A stretch of 6,004 bases of DNA from Bacteroidota bacterium (GTDB lineage Bacteria; Bacteroidota; Bacteroidia; B-17B0; B-17BO): NCBI GenBank assembly GCA_947462425.1, contig CANHPI010000184.1:1-6004 (forward strand), given 5' to 3'. Position numbers and translations under genes: made by a program. Shown in pieces: positions 1-5,876 of the stretch. How positions within the stretch are numbered: the first letter of the stretch is position 1; every line of letters starts with the position of its first letter. The notes beneath the pieces are model-generated. The model was given only the letters and a program-made list of their open reading frames with translations. It was not told where the DNA came from and did no database searches.

Positions 1-504
1 AGAAAAATTCTTAAAAAAACTTAAATTACTTCTTGTATTAGAGTTAAGTGATTTATAAAATTCAATTCCTAAATTATAATAGTCAGGAAAATCCGGCTCT
101 TCAATTTGCTCAATAAAATTATATAAAGGCTTTAAACTATTTCCATTTATACAAAAATGTACTAAACTTTTAATTGGTTTGTCAATTTGATGAGTTAAAC
201 CAAAACTTAAATCTATTTCTTTTTGTTTATTAAACCACAATTCAAAATGATACAAATCTTTTTCTCCACAAAAAGCTGCTAAAGCATCTAATGTGTGTTT
301 ATAAAAAGAATGCTGATTATTATAATTAATAAAGAAACGATACAAGGTAGATTCAGAAATGTAGCCAAGACCCATATCATTCATTCGTTTGGAAAGAATA
401 TCACAATCCTTTTTACTTCTGATTACAAAGCCAAGTGCATTGAGTACTCGTTTCCTTAATTCAGGAATTAAATTGGGATCAAAATTATAAATCGGTTTTG
501 GCAT
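1..504 (-). CDS. Putative HTH-type regulatory protein, C-terminally cut by the window edge
   Basis: The minus-strand frame starts at ATG (504-502) and stays open to base 1, giving 168 residues without a stop; the C-terminus lies outside the window. The N-terminal 90 residues are predicted helical and resemble, from memory, the N-terminal domain of many Bacteroidota proteins of unknown function. They contain LRKRVLNALGFVIRS (15-29), DCDILSKRM (33-41), then ISESTLYRFF (49-58), which looks like a recognition helix, and TLDALAAFCGEKDLYHFELW (71-90). The remainder (91-168) is rich in Phe, Tyr and Leu and could be a helical ligand or protein-binding domain such as a TPR-like array, but no repeat is clear. 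The gene is divergent from the cassette starting at 659 and shares its upstream region, a common layout for a local regulator. DNA binding and regulation of the neighbours are inferred. The family has no name I can give. Confidence 0.75.
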   Translation of the reverse strand, partial: MPKPIYNFDPNLIPELRKRVLNALGFVIRSKKDCDILSKRMNDMGLGYISESTLYRFFINYNNQHSFYKHTLDALAAFCGEKDLYHFELWFNKQKEIDLSFGLTHQIDKPIKSLVHFCINGNSLKPLYNFIEQIEEPDFPDYYNLGIEFYKSLNSNTRSNLSFFKNFS

Positions 505-518
505 AAGAAATAATGATT

Positions 519-526
519 TAAATATA
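519..526 (-). promoter_or_regulatory. Candidate -7 element for the leftward regulator gene
   Basis: Read on the minus strand, the octamer is TATATTTA, one base off the Bacteroidota -7 consensus TAnnTTTG, and it lies 14 bases before the ATG at 504. No good TTG -33 element sits at the usual 19-21 base distance, so this is a weak call in an AT-rich region where such octamers arise by chance. Confidence 0.2.
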
Positions 527-550
527 ACTTAAAAATGCAATCGGAAAATA

Positions 551-570
551 CTTGACCTAACTTGAACTAA
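551..570 (+). repeat. Tandem 10-bp direct repeat, possible operator
   Basis: Two back-to-back decamers, CTTGACCTAA and CTTGAACTAA, differ at one base. A 10-bp period places both copies on the same DNA face, as expected for cooperative binding of a regulator. They lie in the middle of the 154-bp region between the divergent regulator (ATG at 504) and the 126-aa gene (ATG at 659). The second copy continues into GAACTAAAAA (564-573), repeated exactly at 632-641, close to the downstream start codon. An operator role is inferred only from position and periodicity. Confidence 0.4.
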
Positions 571-658
571 AAATCAAAATGAAGTTTTACTAATATTGTT
601 GTAAGCGGAATCTGAAAAGCTTATAGAGTAAGAACTAAAAAAACTAAACTTAAACAAT

Positions 659-1039
659 ATGGCAGACATCGAAGTATCTGGAAAAACAAAAGTAAAATCT
701 TTTTACAGTGCGTTTTTAAAATCGTATCCTTATCTAATTCCTGCATTAAAATATCCTGATGGAAAACCTGTTGATACGGATTCAACAATTGCAAACGCAA
801 GGGCTTTATCAATTGGTGGCGATTACACACCAACTGGAGAAGCAGAATTATCAGTGAGAGGAAATTTAAATGTTGGAACATTTGAAAAACGTTTCAAAGA
901 AATATTTTCAATAAGCTGCCAAGTTAATTTTAAAAGAAATGGTAAATGGGCTGTAACTGGCCAAAAATATGATGGCATGACTTTAAATGAAGCAAACAAT
1001 TTGTTAAAAGAAGAAGGAGCTGATATTATTACTTTATAA
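659..1039 (+). CDS. Small protein of unknown function with internal duplication
   Basis: This 126-aa soluble protein has no signal peptide or membrane segment. Two halves align at a constant offset of 60 residues without gaps: G8/G68, V12/V72, S14/T74, F15/F75, F19/F79, Y23/F83, G35/G95 and K36/K96. A T-I/L-x-x-A element then follows in each half (T43-A47 and T108-A112, offset 65). Each unit reads as helix, beta-hairpin and helix, linked by a Gly-rich middle (51-67). The pattern GxxxVxxF...F...F/Y and TL..A recalls, from memory, small bacterial proteins of unknown function with a KVKTLK...KVGNFEKK..E.FGI style sequence; I cannot give a family name. The ATG at 659 follows an A-rich leader without Shine-Dalgarno sequence. 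It is the first gene of the rightward run, with a strong inverted repeat 10 bases after its stop. It could be a regulatory or adaptor protein, but no catalytic motif is visible. Confidence 0.85.
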   Translation: MADIEVSGKTKVKSFYSAFLKSYPYLIPALKYPDGKPVDTDSTIANARALSIGGDYTPTGEAELSVRGNLNVGTFEKRFKEIFSISCQVNFKRNGKWAVTGQKYDGMTLNEANNLLKEEGADIITL

Positions 1040-1048
1040 ATAATTAAC

Positions 1049-1085
1049 TACTTAGTAAAAACTATTAAATAGTTTTTACTAAGTA
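1049..1085. repeat. Perfect 17-bp inverted repeat (RNA hairpin) between two genes
   Basis: Arms 1049-1065 and 1069-1085 are perfectly complementary around the 3-base loop TAA. The core arm is ACTTAGTAAAAACTA at 1050-1064, matched by TAGTTTTTACTAAGT at 1070-1084. The repeat begins 10 bases after the stop of the 126-aa gene and ends 15 bases before the ATG of the 89-aa gene. The sequence after it on the plus strand is ATAAAAAAATAAAAAA rather than a T tract, and the other side lacks one too. It is therefore not a classical intrinsic terminator in either direction. Possible roles are partial termination, mRNA 3'-end protection for the first gene, masking of the next start, or a palindromic protein-binding site. 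Confidence 0.8.
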
Positions 1086-1100
1086 TAAAAAAATAAAAAA

Positions 1101-1370
1101 ATGGCATTATCACAAACACAAAGAAATCAAATTGCAAGTTATAAAATTCAAATTGAAGGCTACCGAAAAGACTTGCAGCGATATAAAGACGAGAAAAAAC
1201 GTGTATCAGAACAATATGCTTCAATGATAAAAAACACAAGTGATGCTAATAATAAAAGAAGTTATCGCCAAACAAAAATAGGAAGAGTAAATAGTATCGT
1301 CAATCAAATCGAATCTAAAAAAAAAGATATTGAACGAATTAAAGGATATATAAAAAGTATTAAAGGATAA
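1101..1370 (+). CDS. Small coiled-coil protein of unknown function
   Basis: This 89-aa, highly charged Lys/Arg/Gln-rich protein is predicted almost entirely helical. The first helix spans roughly residues 4-44 (TQRNQIASYKIQIEGY through SEQYASMIK). A short polar turn (NTSDANN, 45-51) leads to a second helix (about 53-88, including IVNQIESKKKDIERIKGYIK). Heptad-like spacing of Ile, Tyr, Leu and Val in both suggests an antiparallel helical hairpin or a dimerising coiled coil. There is no membrane segment, signal peptide or catalytic motif. The ATG at 1101 has an A-only upstream stretch. It follows the large inverted repeat and ends 19 bases before the UDG-like gene, so it is probably cotranscribed with the downstream genes. 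Function is unknown; an adaptor or oligomerisation role with one of the neighbours is inference. Confidence 0.8.
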   Translation: MALSQTQRNQIASYKIQIEGYRKDLQRYKDEKKRVSEQYASMIKNTSDANNKRSYRQTKIGRVNSIVNQIESKKKDIERIKGYIKSIKG

Positions 1371-1389
1371 GTATTAAATCAAATTAACA

Positions 1390-2226
1390 TTGAATACACT
1401 TAGCCATAAAAACCTTCAGTCAAAATTAACATCACTGCTTTCAAAACATCTATTTGACTATAGTTTTCATTCTAAATTAGAAAACTATTTTGATTGTATT
1501 TATAAAAATTTAGAAATTGAATCTGAAAATAAATTAAATTTTGAATCCATCCAATTCCAAAACTTGAATCTATTCTCAAGTATAGCGGAACAAAAAATAA
1601 ACATAACTAATTGTGGAATTGATCTTCCCATACTATTGGGCAAAACTAATTCATTTCAAAAAAAAATTATGATTGTTGCCATGGATCCAAAACGAAACTC
1701 ACAATCAGATAATACAATTAGTTTAAGTACTGTATTTAGTCTTCATAACAAAAGTGATAGAAATACTAATAAAAATGATTACTGGCGTTTTATTGAACCA
1801 CTTACAAATAAGAATTTAGTTTATATCACCGATGTTTATAAACTTTATTATGAATACCAAGAAAACAATAAAACCTTATTAAGCAATAAGGATAAAAGTT
1901 TTACAGATAACAAAAGTGAATATTATAAATTACATAAATTTATTTTGAATGAGGAAATTAAAATCATTCAACCTGATATGATTATAACACTTGGAAATGA
2001 ATCGGCAAACGCTTTAAAAACAATACAAAATATAAAATCAAACGAAATATTTGAAACGATAAACAATATAACTTATTTGTTTATGCCTCATATTTCAAGA
2101 ACAGTTACTCAAAATATTCAAACAATTTCTAATTTATTTATTTCAATCGGTATCCTTAAAAATAATTCGGAGATGAAAGAACTAGGTGAAAATATTCAGC
2201 ATTATAAAAAACAATTATTTAATTAA
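1390..2226 (+). CDS. Uracil-DNA glycosylase superfamily-like protein (TTG start)
   Basis: This 278-aa protein shows the hallmarks of the uracil-DNA glycosylase fold. A beta strand runs into IMIVAMDPKRN (93-103), placed like the GQDPYH catalytic loop, with D99-P100 matching the Asp-Pro. VYITDVYKLYY (144-154) follows. PDMIITLGNESANAL (195-209) resembles the WGnxA strand-loop, and FMPHISRT (231-238) resembles the C-terminal HPSP loop, with H234 in place. Residues 1-85 are a Bacteroidota-type extension I do not recognise. Known members remove uracil or modified bases from DNA; the substrate here cannot be read. The frame has a stop at 1375-1377 and no ATG before residue 94, so TTG at 1390 is the most plausible start. 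The gene ends 2 bases before the KAP NTPase start, indicating an operon. Sampled lines are about 18-27% GC, lower than most neighbours. Alternatively it is a catalytically altered superfamily member that only binds DNA. Confidence 0.65.
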   Translation: MNTLSHKNLQSKLTSLLSKHLFDYSFHSKLENYFDCIYKNLEIESENKLNFESIQFQNLNLFSSIAEQKINITNCGIDLPILLGKTNSFQKKIMIVAMDPKRNSQSDNTISLSTVFSLHNKSDRNTNKNDYWRFIEPLTNKNLVYITDVYKLYYEYQENNKTLLSNKDKSFTDNKSEYYKLHKFILNEEIKIIQPDMIITLGNESANALKTIQNIKSNEIFETINNITYLFMPHISRTVTQNIQTISNLFISIGILKNNSEMKELGENIQHYKKQLFN

Positions 2227-2228
2227 AA

Positions 2229-3986
2229 ATGAGCCATTCCAACATTATTGATAAACCTCGTAAAGCAGGCGCACCAGATTTATTAGGCGTAGATGATTAC
2301 ATGCATTCATTAATTAAATTTATTGAAACATGTAATATGCCAACCACCATTGCAGTTCAAGGCGAATGGGGAAGCGGAAAAACATCCATGCTCAACCAAA
2401 TAAGACACGAGTTGTGCGAAACCGGAACTAATGCCGTTTTAGATAAAGAATTACCTTACTATGGCATTTGGGTGAACACTTGGCAGTATTCTATCATGAA
2501 AACTCGTGAAGAAACTCTCATGGCTATTATTGGTGGGTTGACGAATGAGATTTCTCGCATTATAAAAAGAAAACACGAATCACAATCACAAGCTGTGCTA
2601 AGCAAAGTCACTAATTTATTTGGTAAAATTGCTAAAGCAGGTGCCAAAGCTGCGGTGAATCAAATTGGTTTCGAGGGTGAATTAATTGATTCTATTTTAG
2701 AAGGGAATGAAGAAACAGTTGATTTATTAAATTTCAAAAGCTCGCTACAAGAAGCCATTAACAAATGCTTAGAATTAGATAGAAAAGAAGGAAATAATAA
2801 CAGAGGCTTTGTGTTTTTCATTGATGATTTAGATCGCATCGATCCACCAGTTGCTGTAGAAATTCTTGAATTAATAAAAAATATTTTTGAAGTTGATAAT
2901 TGCATTTTCATTTTAGCTATCGACTATGAAGTTGTTGTAAAAGGTCTTATTCCAAAGTTTGGTCCGTTAACAGAAAAAAACGAAAGAGAATTTCGTTCGT
3001 TCTTCGATAAAATCATTCAACTTCCGTTTTCGATGCCAGTAGCCATGTATGATGTGAATCACTTCTTATTACAATCCTTAGAAGACATTGGCTACATTGA
3101 TGAAAAGTTTTCGGCCAACGAATCATTAAAAGATAAATTAAATGATTTCGCAATGTTGTCGGTTGGCACTAATCCAAGATCATTGAAGAGATTGATTAAT
3201 ACACTTTCTCTATTAAACATTATTGATAAACGCAAACATCATTCAGACAAAGAAGCCTATGAATTAGTTATCAATTTTGGTTTGGTATGTATCCAAATTG
3301 CGTATCCAAAAATATACCAAGCCTTGATTGAAGATACGAATTACAAGGAATGGAATGAAAAAACGGCTAAAAAAATGCGACTACCTGACATAACAGAAGC
3401 GCAAACCCTTATTTTAAAAGACACTACTGAATTTGATGAAGAATGGGAAACGGTTTTATACAGACTGTGTCAAAAAGATCCTTATTTATCATCAAGAACA
3501 TTTCAAATTTCACAACTTTTAAATTTTGTAAGCGAACTAATACCAGAACATTTAGACTTTTATGATGAATTGACAAAAATAATTGGAACAAGTGCAGTAA
3601 CGAGTGTGAGCTTGGATTACACACCTAAGCAAACGAAAAAAGGAGACAAAGTGCGTTATGAAGGTTGGGCTGGTTTTGAATTTATGTTGAAGGAAAATAA
3701 AAACATCATATCATTTATTCCTACATTAAAATCCATTCACGATTATTTTGATGTTGAATTTAAAGATTTGATTCAGTTTAATTATACGCCTAACTTTCTA
3801 ACCATTGCGTGTAAGTTTGCGAGCACAAGAGTAAAAACATTAATCTTTATTCGTTTAAAAAAGGATTATGTGGTTTTTGAATATGCAGGCAAAGCTCTTG
3901 CCATCCAACAAATTGAAGATTTTAATGACGCTATTAAATCTGAATTAAAAAATCGTTTTAATGAATTGTCAAAAACTAAAAAATAA
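2229..3986 (+). CDS. KAP family P-loop NTPase
   Basis: This 585-aa STAND-like ATPase has Walker A GEWGSGKT (45-52) and Walker B FVFFIDDLDRI (194-204), with acidic residues D199, D200 and D202. The KAP-typical strand YGIWVNTWQY (78-87) lies between them. Downstream markers are FILAIDYEVV (227-236), the FDKIIQLPFSMP segment (259-270) and NPRSLKRLIN (315-324), with Arg/Lys suited to sensing nucleotide. Many KAP proteins carry transmembrane helices inserted in the NTPase domain. Here the insert (about 105-170) holds an Ala/Gly-rich amphipathic stretch (131-145) but no clear membrane span. The C-terminal third (about 455-585), with alternating hydrophobic strands and helices, is unassigned and could be a sensor or effector domain. 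KAP NTPases are often found in phage-defence contexts and in membrane signalling assemblies. It starts 2 bases after the UDG-like gene and ends 9 bases before the basic peptide gene. Confidence 0.92.
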   Translation: MSHSNIIDKPRKAGAPDLLGVDDYMHSLIKFIETCNMPTTIAVQGEWGSGKTSMLNQIRHELCETGTNAVLDKELPYYGIWVNTWQYSIMKTREETLMAIIGGLTNEISRIIKRKHESQSQAVLSKVTNLFGKIAKAGAKAAVNQIGFEGELIDSILEGNEETVDLLNFKSSLQEAINKCLELDRKEGNNNRGFVFFIDDLDRIDPPVAVEILELIKNIFEVDNCIFILAIDYEVVVKGLIPKFGPLTEKNEREFRSFFDKIIQLPFSMPVAMYDVNHFLLQSLEDIGYIDEKFSANESLKDKLNDFAMLSVGTNPRSLKRLINTLSLLNIIDKRKHHSDKEAYELVINFGLVCIQIAYPKIYQALIEDTNYKEWNEKTAKKMRLPDITEAQTLILKDTTEFDEEWETVLYRLCQKDPYLSSRTFQISQLLNFVSELIPEHLDFYDELTKIIGTSAVTSVSLDYTPKQTKKGDKVRYEGWAGFEFMLKENKNIISFIPTLKSIHDYFDVEFKDLIQFNYTPNFLTIACKFASTRVKTLIFIRLKKDYVVFEYAGKALAIQQIEDFNDAIKSELKNRFNELSKTKK

Positions 3987-3995
3987 TCATTAAAC

Positions 3996-4166
3996 ATGTT
4001 TGGTTTTAAAGGAAAATATGGATTTTCATTTTCATGGAAAAGACTATTCGGTATTAGTGGATTTAAATCAAGTATCGCTTCTAAAACAGGAATTCCAACA
4101 ACTAAAGGCGGAGCAGAAAGAAAAATAGGAAGGTCGTTGATTAGATTATTATTTAAAAATTGGTAG
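3996..4166 (+). CDS. Small basic protein with TGIPTTK...RKIGR motif
   Basis: This 56-aa frame runs from ATG to TAG with 8 Lys, 4 Arg and a single acidic residue (E41), so it is strongly positively charged. The N-terminal half (1-20) is Gly/Phe-rich. The core is SKTGIPTTKGG (29-39) followed by ERKIGRSLIRLLF (41-53). From memory the same TGIPxTxxGRxRKIGR pattern occurs in short uncharacterised proteins from many bacteria and phages, which supports this being a real gene rather than a chance frame. Its position also supports it: it fills the only 180-base gap in the run, beginning 9 bases after the NTPase stop and ending 1 base before the next ATG. The charge suggests binding to nucleic acid or to acidic membrane lipid, but no function is known. 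Confidence 0.75.
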   Translation: MFGFKGKYGFSFSWKRLFGISGFKSSIASKTGIPTTKGGAERKIGRSLIRLLFKNW

Positions 4167-4167
4167 A

Positions 4168-4488
4168 ATGGCTAAAAAAGAAAAAAATCATTCGTTCGCA
4201 TTCTTATTAATATATTTAATAGCCTCTTTATTTGGAGGACTAGCCTTTAGCATATTTGCCTTGAGAGCTAAAAACAGAAATAAAACTGTGTTTTGGTGGT
4301 TTTTATTATCGCTTATTTTCATTGGCTTTTTTGGAATTATTGCTTACTCACTATTCATTACATCAGGTCCAACAAAAGACAAAGGATATTATTACTTAGC
4401 CATCATTACGCTTATCACAAATGCACTAGCAGCATTAATTTTAATAAAAACACTATTTACTAAAAGAATTGATTATGGGACTAATTAG
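4168..4488 (+). CDS. Small integral membrane protein (three predicted helices)
   Basis: This 106-aa hydrophobic protein has a basic N-terminus (MAKKEK) and three likely membrane spans at about residues 10-33, 41-65 and 74-96. The loop RAKNRNKT (33-40) and the tail TKR (98-100) are positively charged, and by the positive-inside rule these would face the cytoplasm together with part of the N-terminus. No transporter or enzyme motif is visible. The ATG is 1 base after the stop of the basic peptide gene and the 3' end overlaps the next gene by 14 bases, so translation is likely coupled along this stretch. I do not recognise the family. A small inner-membrane subunit or anchor for a neighbouring protein is the simplest inference. 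Confidence 0.75.
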   Translation: MAKKEKNHSFAFLLIYLIASLFGGLAFSIFALRAKNRNKTVFWWFLLSLIFIGFFGIIAYSLFITSGPTKDKGYYYLAIITLITNALAALILIKTLFTKRIDYGTN

Positions 4489-4867
4489 AGAATTGTATGA
4501 CGAACTTATTCCACTACCAAAAGATAAAGTTCATGAATTTAATATGGAAACTAAAATAAATACATTTTATTTTAAATTTCCGTATGCATTTTTAAATGCT
4601 GTATTTCAAATTATAGATTGTATCATCATTCCATTTTATGCAATGATGTTTATTGCTAGTTTAAAACATCATTTTTCAATCATCACTTTGGTTATTACTA
4701 TTTTACTTGGCTTCTCTTCTGTATTTTCATTTTACCAAGTATTGTATTGGTTTTTAAAACCTACAGATGATTATGTTTCGCTAAAAGATAGAATATTAGG
4801 CGAAACAGCTATTGGCGCTTTTCTAAGTTCGGTATTAAAAATAAAAATTGCTTGCTATTTAAAATAG
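4475..4867 (+). CDS. Small membrane protein of unknown function
   Basis: I place the start at ATG 4475 (130 aa, beginning MGLIRELYDELIP) rather than the in-frame TTG at 4469, because ATG is the commoner codon and the TTG adds only two residues. The start lies inside the preceding gene, overlapping it by 14 bases. Residues 1-35 are soluble and mixed in charge. Two strongly hydrophobic stretches follow (about 40-62 and 67-94), then LKPTDDYVSLKDR (94-106), and a weaker hydrophobic tail (110-130) that might insert as a third segment. No known family or active-site motif is recognised. It is flanked on both sides by other tiny membrane proteins at 0-1 base spacing, which suggests that their products are made together and perhaps assemble together. 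Confidence 0.75.
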   Translation: MGLIRELYDELIPLPKDKVHEFNMETKINTFYFKFPYAFLNAVFQIIDCIIIPFYAMMFIASLKHHFSIITLVITILLGFSSVFSFYQVLYWFLKPTDDYVSLKDRILGETAIGAFLSSVLKIKIACYLK

Positions 4868-4868
4868 A

Positions 4869-5051
4869 ATGAAAAAAACTAAAAAATCAAAAATTGATGA
4901 AACGCATGATCGTAAAATAAATCAAAATTTAGATTTCTTCGGTGTTAAACTAATTAAAGTAATTGGAATTATTGCCGCTGCCATTGGATTTGTTATACTA
5001 GGCGCATTTTGGTATTGGGTTATAAAAATGCTATTTAAAATTGGTGCTTAA
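4869..5051 (+). CDS. Single-span membrane protein, 60 aa
   Basis: This tiny protein has a very basic polar N-terminus (MKKTKKSK, then ETHDRK), an amphipathic stretch NLDFFGVKLIK (20-30) and one membrane helix at about 31-52 (VIGIIAAAIGFVILGAFWYW). The positive N-terminus should stay in the cytoplasm. The ATG is 1 base after the TAG of the preceding membrane-protein gene, and the next start follows 15 bases after its stop. Despite its length, it is supported as a gene by that tight packing and by the consistent topology signal. The family is unknown. Small helices of this kind may act as holins, anchors or regulatory subunits; nothing in the sequence picks one. Confidence 0.7.
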   Translation: MKKTKKSKIDETHDRKINQNLDFFGVKLIKVIGIIAAAIGFVILGAFWYWVIKMLFKIGA

Positions 5052-5066
5052 AAAAATCAAGGCCTT

Positions 5067-5864
5067 ATGTATTCTAAAATCATATTATTTGCACTTCTTA
5101 TTTTATTAAGCAACACAATACAGTCACAAATTTTAAATGTTGATAGAGAAAGTGGAACAGATACCATTACTAAAAAATTTAAAGCCTCTGTGATTGCTTC
5201 GTTTGCAAGTGATAAACAAAAAAATAATTTTCTAGAATTTTCAAACACAACTGAGTTAGATTATTTCTTAAAAAATAATTACTTTTTTATTTTATTAAAT
5301 CAAACCGATTTAGTATTTAATGGAACAAAAGCCATTGAAAATAATGGATTTATTCAAATTCGATTTCGTGATAAAGATACGCGTGTTGTGGCTTTAGACG
5401 CTTTTACACAATTTCAATGGAATGGTATATTAGGTATGGAAAATCGTTCTTTATTAGGTGCTAATTGCAGAATAAATTGCTTAGAGAAAAAGAAATCAGA
5501 TTTATATGTAAGCATTGGAGCCTTCTATGAATTAGAAAATTGGAATACCAATTTAAGTTCCTACGCCTACTCTAACGACTTATTAATAAAAGTAAAACGA
5601 GAATTAATACGCTTGAATACATCTGCTAAATTCGCATTTAAATTGGGTGATAAGATTGATTTTGCTGGAGTAAATTTTGTTCAGTTTCCTATCAATAGTA
5701 ATTTTTTAAAACCACGATGGGCATTTGATTCTAATCTGTATTTTGAAATGTCAAAAAAATTAAATTTCATCCTACATTACGATCATAATTATGATGTTTA
5801 TAGAGTGTTGCCAATTGATAACTACTACTACAATGTGACGTTAGGGATTCAAGTTAAATTGTAA
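5067..5864 (+). CDS. DUF481-like outer-membrane beta-barrel protein
   Basis: This 265-aa protein has a clear signal peptide: MYSKIILFALLILLSNTIQS, with likely cleavage before Q21, the usual Bacteroidota S/A-Q junction. The mature part alternates short polar turns with amphipathic strands rich in Tyr, Phe, Trp and Asn. Examples are FIQIRFRDKDTR (95-106), DAFTQFQWNGILGMENRSLLG (111-131), DLYVSIGAFYELENW (145-159), LYFEMSKKLNFILHYDHNYD (224-243) and the final strand NYYYNVTLGIQVKL. The QFQWN/GMENR/GAxxR order matches DUF481-type barrels as I remember them. The last residue is Leu rather than the more typical Phe. Two Cys (134, 138) are present. Its role is unknown; outer-membrane location is the main supported statement. 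It is the last gene of the rightward run, 15 bases after the 60-aa membrane protein, and no intrinsic terminator is visible after its stop. Confidence 0.8.
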   Translation: MYSKIILFALLILLSNTIQSQILNVDRESGTDTITKKFKASVIASFASDKQKNNFLEFSNTTELDYFLKNNYFFILLNQTDLVFNGTKAIENNGFIQIRFRDKDTRVVALDAFTQFQWNGILGMENRSLLGANCRINCLEKKKSDLYVSIGAFYELENWNTNLSSYAYSNDLLIKVKRELIRLNTSAKFAFKLGDKIDFAGVNFVQFPINSNFLKPRWAFDSNLYFEMSKKLNFILHYDHNYDVYRVLPIDNYYYNVTLGIQVKL

Positions 5865-5876
5865 TTCAGGTCTACT

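Noticed and set aside
599..626. Possible TTG - 20 bases - TATAG promoter for the 126-aa gene
   Set aside because: The downstream half matches only the TA of the TAnnTTTG consensus; too weak to list as a feature.
621..881. Minus-strand frame of 86 codons opposite the 126-aa gene
   Set aside because: It lies over a plus-strand gene with conserved internal repeats, and its Leu/Ile/Gln-rich translation is what antisense AT-rich coding DNA gives.
1048..1239. Minus-strand frame opposite the coiled-coil gene
   Set aside because: It runs through the inverted repeat and antisense to the coiled-coil gene; the Phe/Leu-rich product mirrors Lys codons on the other strand.
2459..2911. Two minus-strand frames inside the KAP NTPase gene
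   Set aside because: Both are antisense to the Walker-motif-bearing frame and show no domain or start context.
3424..3624. Minus-strand frame inside the 3' part of the NTPase gene
   Set aside because: It is antisense to a continuous coding frame and its product has no recognisable features.
5059..5066. AAGGCCTT palindrome just before the ATG at 5067
   Set aside because: An 8-base palindrome is common by chance; AAGG might act as a weak ribosome site, but the spacing is short and nothing else supports a role.
5057..5248. Minus-strand frame over the start of the barrel gene
   Set aside because: It is antisense to a clear signal peptide and mature sequence.
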